DNA of 64,000 nt from Prevotella sp. oral taxon 376 (GCF_003043945.1 NZ_PYXG01000003.1:1-64000); one strand, 5' to 3'; shown: positions 32,957 to 43,300, numbered from the stretch's first letter. The notes: generated from the sequence alone by a model not told the origin. A program made the numbers and translations.

Positions 32957-33718
32957 ATGCAGATACTGCTGGCATGCGCAAAGACGATGAAAGATGCTGC
33001 CCGGGCGGCGGTTCCTTTCTCGTCGCCCCCGGCTTTTCAGGACGAGGCCCGGCACTTCGCCCTCGACATGTGCGGTCTTAGCCAGGAAGAAATCTCGCAA
33101 CAGCTGCATTGCAATGCCAGGATAGCCGCTCAGAACAATGCGCGTTACATGAGTTTCTTCAATGAAAAAGAGCTGCTCCCGGCCGTTCTGAGCTATTATG
33201 GACAGGCTTATAAGTATTTGGAAGCCGACCGTTTCACGCAAGACGATTTCCTCTTTGCTCAGAATCACCTGTGGATAACCTCTTTTTTATATGGTCTTCT
33301 GCGCCCCCTCGATGATATTCATCCTTATCGTCTGGAAGGTAAGGTGCGGTTGCCATGGGCACAAGGCATGGATATGTTCGGGTTCTGGAAGTCGCGCCTG
33401 ACAGATTTTCTCATCGATGCCGTGCAGGCCGACGACGGCATTCTGCTGCATCTGGCGACGGAGGAATTCCAGCATCTCTTCGACTGGAAGAGAGTGGAGA
33501 AGAGCGTTCGCGTGGTTCAGCCGCAGTTTATGGTTCGTAAGGCCGACGGTCTGAAAACTGTCGTGGTATATGCCAAGACCTGTCGGGGAGCCATGGCGCG
33601 CTATGTGATAACTCATCGTCTGGAGAAGCCGGAACCCCTCAACGGCTTTCAGTTCGAGGGTTTTGAGTATCGTGGAGAATATGGAGATGCCGATAAGCCC
33701 TACTTCGTGATAGAGTAG
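32957..33718 (+). CDS. yaaA: Peroxide stress protein YaaA
   Basis: 253 residues, the usual family length. Recognisable blocks are Y-G-L-L-R-P-L-D-D-I-H-P-Y-R-L-E, the V-V-V-Y-A-K-T-C-R-G-A-M-A-R-Y segment and F-E-G-F-E-Y. In E. coli YaaA lowers intracellular iron and limits Fenton damage during peroxide stress. It starts at the base after the bcp stop. The pairing with bcp and the nearby dps fits an oxidative-stress theme. Confidence 0.9.
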   Translation: MQILLACAKTMKDAARAAVPFSSPPAFQDEARHFALDMCGLSQEEISQQLHCNARIAAQNNARYMSFFNEKELLPAVLSYYGQAYKYLEADRFTQDDFLFAQNHLWITSFLYGLLRPLDDIHPYRLEGKVRLPWAQGMDMFGFWKSRLTDFLIDAVQADDGILLHLATEEFQHLFDWKRVEKSVRVVQPQFMVRKADGLKTVVVYAKTCRGAMARYVITHRLEKPEPLNGFQFEGFEYRGEYGDADKPYFVIE

Positions 33719-33735
33719 GAAGCCGTTTCCTGCCT

Positions 33736-33801
33736 GACGAATTCGCCGATTTTGTCCCACGAATTCGCCGATTTTGTCTGACGATTTCGCCGAAGTTGTC
33801 G
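33736..33801. repeat. Triple 22-bp palindromic array, subfamily 1
   Basis: Three units at 33736-33757, 33758-33779 and 33780-33801 with an exact 22-bp period. Each carries TTCGCCGA flanked by GACGA/CACGA on the left and TTGTC on the right, close to the ideal palindrome GACAAAATCG, one base, CGATTTTGTC. The array lies between the convergent ends of yaaA and a DUF1573 gene. The same unit recurs at 57191-57256. Confidence 0.8.
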
Positions 33802-33920
33802 GATGGGAGAAGTTGTTTGATTTTTCTGTTTGTCGTAAATAAGCATATCAATAAAATCAACCGATGAGTCTGCTTATGCGTTCCCATCGGTTGGTTTCTT
33901 GCTTTTTATCGTCTCCGGAC

Positions 33921-34688
33921 TTAGTTCAGGAGCCGGAACTTGTTGTTTCCTGCGTTCCATCTCACCTTGAGTGGCTTGCACTCCTTGCCGTTGACAACGG
34001 GAACAATCCTGATAGAGCGTGTAACCGTGTGCTTGCGGAAGTAGTTGTAGCTGACACGGATCGAAGTACGCTCCTTGGCCTTCAGGGTGATTTTCTCCGG
34101 CATCTTGAGCACCGTGTTGTTGGGGCTGCGCCTGAATTCTATGGTCATTAGCTTGTCGGTATTATTGGCAAGCTTGAGCTCATAGGAATGACTTTGGCCC
34201 GGATTGAGGTCGGGAAACGGTAAAATCTGCTGACTCATATAGAGTCCTTCACCATAATCATAAGGATGGTCTTCCTTCACAGGATGTAGGAATGGGATGA
34301 CATTGGCCTTTATCCATACGCGAGTATATTCCTTGCCACCATTGAGCAGGAGAACCACCTGCTTCACGAAGTTGCCTGACTTGTGGTCCGGATCAAAGTC
34401 CACCTGTATCTTGGCGGTCTCGCCAGGGCGTATGCCTTTCTTGGTATATTTTGGTACTACACAGCCACACCAAGTATTGACATCGCTGATAGCTACTATC
34501 TTCTTGGTGTTGTTGATGAAGGTGAATGTAGTGCTTACCTTTCCGTCTTTCTCGAGAATCCTGCCGAAGTCGTGCGTTTTCTCATTGGGAGTGAATTCTT
34601 TCAGGAAGTTGGGTTCACCGTTATTGCTCTGAGCGAAAACCAAAGAGAACTGTAATAGGCAGATGAAAAGAAGTATATACCGTTTCAT
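33921..34688 (-). CDS. DUF1573-family exported protein
   Basis: 255 residues with a signal peptide ending near F-A-Q-S. The N-terminal immunoglobulin-like DUF1573 domain has H-D-F-G-R-I-L-E-K-D-G-K-V and the N-T-W-C-G-C-V motif; a second beta-rich region follows. The molecular role is unknown; the family is abundant in Bacteroidetes and often sits near glycan genes. It is about half identical by eye to the protein at 61505-62260. It lies downstream of a terminator that ends the first PUL. Confidence 0.78.
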   Translation of the reverse strand: MKRYILLFICLLQFSLVFAQSNNGEPNFLKEFTPNEKTHDFGRILEKDGKVSTTFTFINNTKKIVAISDVNTWCGCVVPKYTKKGIRPGETAKIQVDFDPDHKSGNFVKQVVLLLNGGKEYTRVWIKANVIPFLHPVKEDHPYDYGEGLYMSQQILPFPDLNPGQSHSYELKLANNTDKLMTIEFRRSPNNTVLKMPEKITLKAKERTSIRVSYNYFRKHTVTRSIRIVPVVNGKECKPLKVRWNAGNNKFRLLN

Positions 34689-34713
34689 AAAAGGATGTTT
34701 TGATTTTTAAAAG

Positions 34714-34741
34714 AACGCCCACCCTTTTGAAGGACGGGCGC
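34714..34741 (-). terminator. Terminator of the downstream PUL
   Basis: On the minus strand GCGCCCGTCCTT pairs with AAGGGTGGGCGT around a short loop and is followed by TCTTTT. It lies 30 bases past the stop of the F5/8 lipoprotein gene and before the DUF1573 gene. Confidence 0.75.
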
Positions 34742-34770
34742 TCAGTATCATGAAGTTCTCTGTCTGGCGA

Positions 34771-36219
34771 TTACTCATAGAACCTTGGAGTAACGGAGCA
34801 ATAGCTTGCACCCCAGCTGTAGTTCAAATAAGACCAACCCCAGAAGTTTGTATTCAATTTACATTTCACGCGAACATAGCGTGTTGGAACAGCACCATAG
34901 AGTACATAAGCATAAACAGCAGGCCAGCCGCCTGTATTCACACTCTTGTGCTCTGAAGTGTTTCCGATAGTTACCCAGGTAGAGCCGTCAGCACTGAATT
35001 CAACTACAGAGCTGCTTATAGCTTGACCATTGATCGCAAAGCCAGTAAGGTTGTGTGTGCCACCCAGATCGATCTCGAAGCTTGTGTTATCCTCTTTCTG
35101 CTTGAATGGCCAATATCCATTATCCTTCAGGCTGCTGAAGTTATCAACGCTCAAGCCCGCACCTGATGCAGAAACTGCTGACCAGCCAGAGTTATCGAGC
35201 TCTGAACCAGAGAAAGAGGTCGCGTTGTCATTGATCAAAGTCTCGTTTACATTGATCACGATATAGGCATTGCTCAACGGAGCAGTCTGGCTGTTAGAGT
35301 AAGTAGCCGTCAGGCGAATGGGAATTACATATTCTCCTAAGGGCAGATCCTGGGATGCGTTGTTTGGGTCGCTTATAGTAAGAGGTGTAGAAGAAGTCTT
35401 CTGGCCCTTGGAAATCTTGCCGGGAGTAACCTGCAACTGCTTCAGGATGTTCTCTGGGACAGCATTATAAGCCTTCTTGTTCTCTGTGTTGTAAGCAGTA
35501 ATTAAACCATTGTCGAATTCAGCTTTTACCGTTACCTCCGCATCCTTATTGTCATACATGCTGAAGTCCCACTTAGCGTTGATCTGGCCGAACACACCGG
35601 CAGGAGTCTTGGCGATAGAGACATTCTTTACATTACTGTCAGAAATCGTGATGAAGTCCTTTGCCGCATTCTTGATGATAACATAAGCTGTGCCATAATC
35701 CTCATTTACGGCAGCCTCGTAAGGAGATGTGCCCCTGTTCTCGCTGAGCACCTTCAGGCGTACAGGAACGAGATAAGACTCTTCGGTAAGAAGTGCGCAA
35801 GCCTCCTCGGGAAGAGTTACTGTCATGGTGGTATCCGCGAGGTTGGAACCTGGGCGGATAGCCACATTGTTAATTTGCAAGGCATTTGCTGCCTGCTGGG
35901 GAAGAGCCTTAAGAGTGGTATTGTGCTTCGTGTTGTAACCTTCCACCAATGAGAGGTCGGCCTCACCGCCCAATACGATGGTAGCATCTGTTCCGTATTG
36001 GGCCTTTACGCTGAAAGTGCCATCCACTGTGCCATAGACACCGATAGGAGTATTATAGATGGTAGTGGTCTTCTCTGTTGCGGTATTTGTGTCGAAGAAA
36101 ACGAGGTTCTTGTTGCTTCCAAACACATCGAAAGTCTCCTTGTCATTACCACAGCTTGTGAGAGCGACTGTCCCTAAGGACAGCGCTCCGCTAAGCAATA
36201 ATATATTCTTTAATTTCAT
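34771..36219 (-). CDS. DUF1735 / F5/8 type C glycan-binding lipoprotein (PUL A)
   Basis: 482 residues from the ATG at 36219. The lipobox L-T-S-C gives a lipidated, probably surface-exposed protein. Two DUF1735-type immunoglobulin-like repeats (about 35-165 and 180-320; both contain the Y-N-T-x-x-K motif) precede a C-terminal discoidin (F5/8 type C) domain with F-E-I-D-L-G-G-T-H-N-L-T-G-F. Such proteins bind glycan at the cell surface for the SusCD pair. Last gene of the operon; a paralogue with one DUF1735 repeat lies at 43850. Confidence 0.85.
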   Translation of the reverse strand: MKLKNILLLSGALSLGTVALTSCGNDKETFDVFGSNKNLVFFDTNTATEKTTTIYNTPIGVYGTVDGTFSVKAQYGTDATIVLGGEADLSLVEGYNTKHNTTLKALPQQAANALQINNVAIRPGSNLADTTMTVTLPEEACALLTEESYLVPVRLKVLSENRGTSPYEAAVNEDYGTAYVIIKNAAKDFITISDSNVKNVSIAKTPAGVFGQINAKWDFSMYDNKDAEVTVKAEFDNGLITAYNTENKKAYNAVPENILKQLQVTPGKISKGQKTSSTPLTISDPNNASQDLPLGEYVIPIRLTATYSNSQTAPLSNAYIVINVNETLINDNATSFSGSELDNSGWSAVSASGAGLSVDNFSSLKDNGYWPFKQKEDNTSFEIDLGGTHNLTGFAINGQAISSSVVEFSADGSTWVTIGNTSEHKSVNTGGWPAVYAYVLYGAVPTRYVRVKCKLNTNFWGWSYLNYSWGASYCSVTPRFYE

Positions 36220-36252
36220 CGTATTCAAAATTTATATTTATAGTTTTGAATT

Positions 36253-37464
36253 TTAGTATGGACACTTGTGATTGTGAACCCATGCAGGTGCGCCACTGCG
36301 AGCTACAGCGTTATAGCCATGTCCTGTCCAGTCGCGGATTGAACCGTCTGGCAAGACATCGCTCTGACCCTGAAAGCGCCAGTAAGCAATCAGACCCTCA
36401 GACTGTGGATCTACATAGCAGATGTTGTTGAGCAACTGAGCTGGGGTACGAGCCACATTCCATACACGGAACTCAGATACGCGACCATTGAGGTAACGAC
36501 CGCCGGCAGAGTAACCGATAGCGAATGGACCATTGTTGTCTCCATAGGAAGTGCCGTAATCGTAACTCCAAACAAGCGAGATATCACCTGTCGCGTCTAC
36601 CGGACTACCATCCATCTCTACACCGTCAAGATACATGCGGATCTTGGCACCGTCGTATACACAAGCGAAGTGGCACCACTTACCGGTTGGGAAGTGGGTC
36701 TGGAAGGTTGTAGCGTGAGCTGTACCCTTATCAGGCTGGTCCCAGCGTGGAGCGCCGGTCTTACCACCTGCCAACTGTAATTGGTCAGGATCACAAGATA
36801 CATCACCGAAACGCAGCAGGAAGTTCTCTTCACATCCCATCAGGGAAGAGATGTATGGGTTGCTGTGCTGGAACTGGTTGACATATACCTTACACTCCAT
36901 CGTGAGCTGAGAGAGGTGCCCCAACTTCTCGTTGTTACGGAAGCCTGGTACCAAGAATGCCTTACCGTTGATATCAGCCACATCCACAGTGATGATAGGC
37001 ACGAATACGATATAGGCCACGGAACCAGCCTTAAGTAAGTTGCCGTCGCTCTTTACGCGAATAGGCAAGCAATAGCTCTTACCCTCCTCAAACTTAGTTG
37101 GATCTGCAATCATCAACTTAGCCAGAGAAGAAACATGCTGACCTGACTGGATGGTTACATTGGGATTTGCAATACTGTAAGCGTCAGTAGGAGGAGCTAC
37201 ATAGTCAGAGTTGTTCGTTGCGTTGTAAGCATCCAACAGCTCGGGAGCTGCCTCGAAAGTAGCGTTTATGGGAGCATCCACGATACCTGTGCATGAAAGG
37301 GTAAGGTCAACACTATCGTTACCTTCAAAACCCTTACGGATGGTATTCTTTTCCATTGTTCCTGAGATGTATACCACATCACTATAGTCGGCGTTACCCT
37401 TCATTTCGCAGGATGCCATGACCACGGCCATCAAGCCAAGAACCATATATTTCAATTTATTCAT
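36253..37464 (-). CDS. DUF1735 / LamG glycan-binding lipoprotein (PUL A)
   Basis: 403 residues from the ATG at 37464. Lipobox V-M-A-S-C. The N-terminal third is DUF1735-like (E-L-L-D-A-Y-N-A-T-N-N-S-D-Y). The C-terminal two thirds is a concanavalin-type LamG domain (W-C-H-F-A-C-V-Y-D-G-A-K-I-R-M-Y-L-D-G, then G-R-V-S-E-F-R-V-W-N-V-A-R-T). It is a surface glycan-binding protein partnered with SusD. Gaps to both neighbours are 33 bases. Paralogue of 44910-46115. Confidence 0.87.
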   Translation of the reverse strand: MNKLKYMVLGLMAVVMASCEMKGNADYSDVVYISGTMEKNTIRKGFEGNDSVDLTLSCTGIVDAPINATFEAAPELLDAYNATNNSDYVAPPTDAYSIANPNVTIQSGQHVSSLAKLMIADPTKFEEGKSYCLPIRVKSDGNLLKAGSVAYIVFVPIITVDVADINGKAFLVPGFRNNEKLGHLSQLTMECKVYVNQFQHSNPYISSLMGCEENFLLRFGDVSCDPDQLQLAGGKTGAPRWDQPDKGTAHATTFQTHFPTGKWCHFACVYDGAKIRMYLDGVEMDGSPVDATGDISLVWSYDYGTSYGDNNGPFAIGYSAGGRYLNGRVSEFRVWNVARTPAQLLNNICYVDPQSEGLIAYWRFQGQSDVLPDGSIRDWTGHGYNAVARSGAPAWVHNHKCPY

Positions 37465-37497
37465 TATCTTTTCTCTTTTTAAAAACAAGATTGAATG

Positions 37498-38568
37498 TTA
37501 TTTCTTCACATGCATGGCAGGATTTTGAATCTGAATGCCGTGACGCATATTAGCGTAGTTGTTTACGCCGAAACCGGAGTTGGTATAGTCGCGGTGCATG
37601 AAGAATGCGCCGAATCCGCCCTTGCGCCCCGTAGCGGGCTGGTAGCGGGCATAGTTGAGCAACTGTCCACATTCCGTAGCCTGCCAGTTGTCCCCCACAT
37701 TCTCTGTGTAAACCACTTTCTCTGTAGGGCAGCTGCCAAATGGTTTACGACCTGCGCTACCACCATAAGTCTGGTTTACATACCAGTTAGTGTAAGGAAG
37801 AGTGGCAGCACTTGGAGTAACGCTGAAGTAGTCGATACACAGCAATTTAGTAGGATCACCCTTGATGGTCTTAGTCTCCCAGTAAGACTCTTTCACAAGA
37901 GTATCTTTACCTTCTGTGGTCTTCTTGGTTACCCAACGGGTGCGAGCGAGTTTGGCATCATAAGTGTTGGATTCGTTGGCTTGAGGGCCTACAAACTTAC
38001 CGAGAAACTCTACGAAATAGTCGAAGTTGCTACCGCTCAAGGGGTCGCCCTCTGGCTCATAGTCTAGGTCAAGACCATCGAGATTGTTCTCGAATACCTG
38101 TGCGAGCAGGTAACCGCCAAACTCACGCATAGCCTCTTGAGGATCGTTCTTGGCCACCCAGATTGAATCATAGAAATCAGCGAAACCGCGGATGCGGACA
38201 ATGGTAACAGCAACAAACTTAGTGCCCTTTTCCTTTTGGACGAATCGCATCTCTGGCTCAACCTCAGGGAGATAATGAGCATCAACGAGAGTAGAATCAA
38301 GAGTTGGGATACCACCCCATAGAGAAACGATATCCATACTATCTGGAAGGCCTGTGAAGCGAGTAGCAGGTGAGAGCCTCTGTGTATAGTCAGAGAACCA
38401 TCCCCAAGCAATGCTATGGTCGCTTTTCTTATAGTCGCGCAGGTTCTGGTAATACATTGGATCGTAAGTCGTAGGATTCTGTATTGCTACAGCTTCATCT
38501 TCTGTATCACAAGAAGCTATACAAGCACCGATGAACAATATTGGTAATATATATCTTAAAAATTTCAT
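37498..38568 (-). CDS. GH18 endo-beta-N-acetylglucosaminidase lipoprotein (PUL A)
   Basis: 356 residues with lipobox I-A-S-C (Cys20). The GH18 signature D-G-L-D-L-D-Y-E lies at 164-171, with Glu171 as catalytic acid and Asp169 assisting, so the active site is intact. Family GH18 enzymes of SusCD loci such as BT3987 and BT1044 cut the chitobiose core of N-glycans at the cell surface. The same activity is inferred here from fold and operon context. Paralogue of 46137-47141, about half identical by eye. Confidence 0.88.
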   Translation of the reverse strand: MKFLRYILPILFIGACIASCDTEDEAVAIQNPTTYDPMYYQNLRDYKKSDHSIAWGWFSDYTQRLSPATRFTGLPDSMDIVSLWGGIPTLDSTLVDAHYLPEVEPEMRFVQKEKGTKFVAVTIVRIRGFADFYDSIWVAKNDPQEAMREFGGYLLAQVFENNLDGLDLDYEPEGDPLSGSNFDYFVEFLGKFVGPQANESNTYDAKLARTRWVTKKTTEGKDTLVKESYWETKTIKGDPTKLLCIDYFSVTPSAATLPYTNWYVNQTYGGSAGRKPFGSCPTEKVVYTENVGDNWQATECGQLLNYARYQPATGRKGGFGAFFMHRDYTNSGFGVNNYANMRHGIQIQNPAMHVKK

Positions 38569-38590
38569 ATCAGTCTTTCAATTTTAGGAA

Positions 38591-40183
38591 TTAATGACTT
38601 TTCTTATCCCACCAGAGCTGGGTTTTAGCATTGTCAGCACCACCGAGCAGAGATACAGCTTGAGGCATGTTGCCAGCATTGTTCTGATATTCTGTTGTTG
38701 GGAAGCGCAGACGACGGATCTGAAGATTCTGCAGACTCAACCCACTAAGGTCGTTCATGGTCGGGAACAACTTCGGATAGCCCGTACGGCGATATTCACT
38801 CCATGCCTCCTGTCCGTCAGGATAGATGGCAATCCATTTCTGAGTGATAATGCGCTCGAGCTTCTCCTCAACACTTGCGCCGTCGTCCCACTTAATAGTG
38901 ATGGTACCGCGAGCAGAAGTGTCGCCACCTTGACCACTTGCGTCCACGAAGTCTCCTGGCTTAGAGCTGCCGTCGTTGATATAAGATTCTGCACCGGAAG
39001 TACTGTGCTCAGCAAATGAAGTGCGGATACCCTCTTCATAGAGGTTCTTAGCGCTCTCTGACCCTAAGTTCCAGCGAACCTTAGCCTCTGCACGGAGGAA
39101 GAATCCCTCGGCAGCGCTCATCCAAAGCACAGGATCCTGCTCACCGAAGATGGCAGGAGAAGTGGAGTTGATGTAGGGCGTGTTGTTGATGTTGGTAAGA
39201 CCAAGGCGTACACCATGGCAGCCACCATTACGCTCTGTGAAGTAAGTAGAGATACGAGGATCCTTATAACCATTCATGTAACTGTCGATAGAAGCACCCA
39301 TATGCAAGTCCTGCCAGTCAGTGGTAACCTCATAGAATGGGTTCTTACCGGTAGATACGCCAATCTTGGCAGCATCTTCCTTCTGCGTCATGAAGTTGTC
39401 TACAGCGTTGATAGACTTCTGAGCCTCAGCCTTAGCGAGGGATTCGTTAGCGTAAGAAATGCGAAGAGCCAAACGGAGACGGAGTGTGTTGGCAAACTTC
39501 AGCCACTGAGCCACATTACCACCGTATACATTATCGAAGTTAGCGAGCAACTTAGCGGATGCATCTTGGTTGTGGAACTCCTGCAGAGTTTCGATAGCCT
39601 CATCCAACTCAGCGAAAAATGATTTATATACATCCTCCTGAGAATCGTAAGCCACATAAGTAGAACCAGAACCGAACTGAGAGTAAGGGATCGGGCCGTA
39701 CATATCTGTCAGGCGGCTCATGCCGAACACCTTTACCACTGTAGCCAGTGCGAGGGCGTTCTTGTCGCCTCCTGTCTTTTCACTCTCCTTCTTGATGGTG
39801 TTCCAGTTTTGCATTACATCCTGATAAGCATATTTATATGCCTCATCCACCCATCCGTCAGGCAATACATAGTGAGAATAGTGAGTAGCACCTACGCCGT
39901 AAGCAGGTTTTAGGTTGGCAAAGTAACCACCAAACTGGCCACCAGCGAGGATGTCTACAATCTGGAATGAACCACCACGGTTATTGCCTACAGGCATCAC
40001 ACCATATTCCATGGTTGAAAATGGAGAGCCTACAGCCTGGTTGTCCACCTGACGCTGGGCCTCTGTAGCATCTGCCGGGTTGAGATTCCATTTGTCGAAA
40101 TTGCCTGTACATGCAGTGAAGCCCATTGTGAGAGCCACGGCAGCAGCAGTGCTGAATATGTTTCTGAATTTATATGATTTCAT
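38591..40183 (-). CDS. SusD-like glycan-binding lipoprotein (PUL A)
   Basis: 530 residues. Lipobox F-T-A-C, then T-G-N-F-D-K-W-N-L-N-P typical of the SusD/RagB_2 group. TPR-like helical features and K-W-I-A-I-Y-P-D-G-Q-E-A-W-S-E-Y-R-R-T-G-Y-P near the C-terminus match the family. SusD forms the lid of the TonB-dependent SusC barrel and captures oligosaccharides. Its partner SusC gene upstream is frameshifted. The two are separated by 14 bases. Confidence 0.92.
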   Translation of the reverse strand: MKSYKFRNIFSTAAAVALTMGFTACTGNFDKWNLNPADATEAQRQVDNQAVGSPFSTMEYGVMPVGNNRGGSFQIVDILAGGQFGGYFANLKPAYGVGATHYSHYVLPDGWVDEAYKYAYQDVMQNWNTIKKESEKTGGDKNALALATVVKVFGMSRLTDMYGPIPYSQFGSGSTYVAYDSQEDVYKSFFAELDEAIETLQEFHNQDASAKLLANFDNVYGGNVAQWLKFANTLRLRLALRISYANESLAKAEAQKSINAVDNFMTQKEDAAKIGVSTGKNPFYEVTTDWQDLHMGASIDSYMNGYKDPRISTYFTERNGGCHGVRLGLTNINNTPYINSTSPAIFGEQDPVLWMSAAEGFFLRAEAKVRWNLGSESAKNLYEEGIRTSFAEHSTSGAESYINDGSSKPGDFVDASGQGGDTSARGTITIKWDDGASVEEKLERIITQKWIAIYPDGQEAWSEYRRTGYPKLFPTMNDLSGLSLQNLQIRRLRFPTTEYQNNAGNMPQAVSLLGGADNAKTQLWWDKKSH

Positions 40184-40197
40184 ATCGCTTTGTCTAA

Positions 40198-43100
40198 TTA
40201 AAAGTCAACTTTTACAGAGAAACCGAGGTTACGGAGACTTGGTTGTATGAAGTAGTCGATACCAGAGTAAAAGGTACCTGTACTTGCTGATAACTCAGGA
40301 TCGAACGGAGCCTTATTGTAGAACATGATCAAGTTACGGCCCACGAGGGATACATTCAAGCCTTGAATCCAGTTCACATATTTGTGAATTGGCACATCGT
40401 AACCGAGTGAAAGTTCAGCCAGACGAACATTGGTAGCTTTGTATACATACCAAGAACCTACAGAAGGACCTACGGTCTGATAGAAGTTCTGAGCCGGAAT
40501 GCGGGCGCCGTTCACGAGCGCGCCGCCCAAATCGCGGGCATCGGAGGTAGCCTTTGACACGCCATAGGCATCCATGTAACCCTGTGTGAGACTGACAACG
40601 CGACCACCGAAGCGACCTGTCAGGAGCACGCCGAGATTCACTCCCTTATAGCTGAAGTTGTTGCGCCAGGAAAGGTTGTACTTAGCAGCTGTGTTACCAG
40701 CATACTGATAGTGTCCAGCGTCAACACCGGCAACCTGACGAGAGGTATAGTCCACCTTGATGAATCCGTGCTCGTCTGTCTGCAGAGTCGTTACATAGAG
40801 GTCGCCGATAGAACCACCCTCTGTGAGGCGTACCTTAACAGAACCGAGGTTAAGTACATCCAGAGCATCAAGAGATACGGTCTGACCATTCAGAGTGGTA
40901 GGACGAAGCAGCTGCTTGATCTTATTACGGTTCAGGGTATAGTTAACTGTAGAAGACCATTTCACGGCGCCGAGAGGCTGATTCAATGTCAGGCTTGCCT
41001 CGATACCCTTGTTCTCCACAAGACCGCCGTTGATAGCCACTGAGGTGTAACCGGAGGCAGCTGACAAAGATGGAGTGAAGTACTGGTTGGTGGTGTTGGT
41101 CTTATACACACTTACATTCAGATTGAGTTTGTTGCCCCAGAAGTGAGTCTCCAGACCTGCTTCCCATGACTTGGTGCGTTCTGGTTCCAGATTAGGGTTA
41201 GCCATTTGTGAAGATGTAGCGATTGATCCGTTCTTGTACTCGTAGGTGCCACCAGGAGCGAAAGCCACCGGAGCGTGCCCCACCTCAGAGTAAGAGCCAC
41301 GGAGCTTTACGAATGAAACGGCCTTGCTCTTCAGCACGGGAAACATATCTGTGAGAATGAAGCTAAGACCTACTGAAGGATAGAAGAATCCCCTGTTCTT
41401 GAAACGGGTGTTACCCAGATAAGAATCCCAGTCATTGCGAGCGGTGGCATCTAGATAGATCATGCTCTTCCAACCCACCTGAGCGGTAGCGAATACGCTT
41501 TGTACCTGATGGTGTTGATTAGGAATCTGGTTGAACCAGTCATCGGTGATGCCCTTGCGGTTTACATTATTCAATACGAAACCGTGAGCGTAGTCTGTGC
41601 TGGCGTTAGAAGCCATGGTGTTCAACTGACCGCCTACATAGGTATAGTTGTAGTTCACATCCTTGACGGAAGTACCCAAGTTAGCGTTTACAGAGAATTC
41701 CCCGAAATACTTGTCCATGTTCAGGATGGCATCGGCGTAGAGCTGACGGGTGTCTTCCTGCCCGATATAGTATGCGCCATACTGACCTGCGAAGAAAGTA
41801 TCGCCACCTGCGCTGTACTTCCTCTCTGCGGTGGTGTTGGTTTTATCCATCATTGCGCGGGCAGCCAGACTGAAGCCCTTGGCGAACTTGTAAGTTAGAC
41901 CTGCAGAGAGGATGAAACGATCCTTATGGTTGATGAAGTCATCGCGGTTGATGATCCAATAGGGGTTCTGCATTGCCAATCCCTGGTTGCCGTAAGGCCA
42001 GTACATGGTTTTGAAACCACGGCTCTGGTTGAACTGCTCATAAGCATAGAACTTACGGATATCCTCGCCGGCCGGGAAGAGATATACAGGAACAATTGGA
42101 TTGAAGTACTGGCCGGAAGAGATCATGTTCTGCTCGCGTATTACTATACATAGCGCTCAAGTCCAGATGCAGCTTGTCGTCCAGGAAGTCTGTAGAGTTG
42201 CGGATAGCAAGGTTGTAGCGCTTCACGCCGTTGTTCTCCACGATGCCCTGTGCGTCGTTGTAAGCAGCAGAAACGAAAGTCTGGTTCTTCTCTGATCCCA
42301 CAGAGAAGGTCAGCGAGTTGGCCTCGTTCAGGCCTGTACGGAAGAAATCCATAGGGTCGTAGTTGCTTGCTTCGGCGAGTTTAGCGCCCCAGCTGAACAT
42401 ACTTCCTGTGGTAGAAGTGCCGTAAGTGTTCTGGAACTCTGGATACTGGAATGGGGTATAGAAAGAGGTATTGTTAGAATAGGTCAGGCGTGGCTTACCC
42501 ACAAGCCCCTTCTTGGTGGTGATCATGATTACGCCGTTGGCAGCGTCCATGCCATACAATGCGGACGCGGCAGCACCTGACAATACAGAGATGCTCTCGA
42601 TATCATCGGCATTGATCATTGACGCGCCGTCGCCACTCTGACCAGCGCCGGAGAAATAATCGTTAGGTTGGGCAGAAGTCAGTGAGGGCAATGGAATGCC
42701 GTCAATTACATAAAGGGCGTTGTTGTCATGGCTCAACGACTTCGCGCCACGCATCACAACCTTAACGCCGCCGCCGACACCGGCAGAACTTGAGTTGATT
42801 TCAACACCGGCCACCTTGCCTGCGAGTGAATTCATGAAGTTGGCGTCTTTTACGGTTGTAACATCCGAGCTATTGAGCTGCTGCACATTGTAAGAAAGAG
42901 CTTTTGCTTCTTTCTTGATACCGAGGGCCGTAACCACCACTTCATTCAGTACTTCTTCGTCCTGAGAGAGTTGTACCTTAAGGCCTGTCCCTGTCGCGGC
43001 CACCTCTTTTGGGGAGTAACCAACATAAGACACGACGAGCGTACTTCCCGCCGGAACTTTGAAAGAGAAGTTACCATTGATGTCGGTAACTGTCGCTAAA

Positions 43101-43300
43101 TTAGTACCCTTGACAGTTACAGTCGCACCAATTACCGGTTCGCCTGCCTCATCAAGAACTGTACCACTAACTTGCTTATCGTTCGCCTGCTGAGTAGACA
43201 TGACAGTAGAAGCTGTGTTATCAGCTGAAATTGTCAATGAAGCAACAAAGAAAGCTACGGAAAAGCACAGTTTTAGCAAACTGATTTGCTTTTTGTTCAT
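40198..43300 (-). pseudogene. SusC-like TonB-dependent receptor, frameshifted (PUL A)
   Basis: Two pieces make one receptor: 43300-42053 holds the signal peptide, carboxypeptidase-like domain (G-T-V-L-D-E-A-G-E-P-V-I-G-A-T-V), TonB-box region and plug; 42126-40198 holds the barrel, ending in the expected aromatic K-V-D-F. The phase changes at about 42136, in M-Y-S-N-T-R. The paralogue reads M-Y-M-N-I-K-E-N-N-M there, so two bases (probably one CG of ACGCGCGAG) are missing. It lacks the STN domain of the paralogue, so it is not of the sigma-signalling class. A sequencing error cannot be ruled out. Confidence 0.85.

Noticed and set aside
33736..33801. CRISPR array
   Set aside because: The units are contiguous with a 22-bp period and no unique spacers; no cas genes are present.
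42101..42153. Programmed frameshift joining the two SusC halves
   Set aside because: No slippery heptamer or downstream structure is evident, and the paralogue encodes the region in a single frame; a small deletion is simpler.
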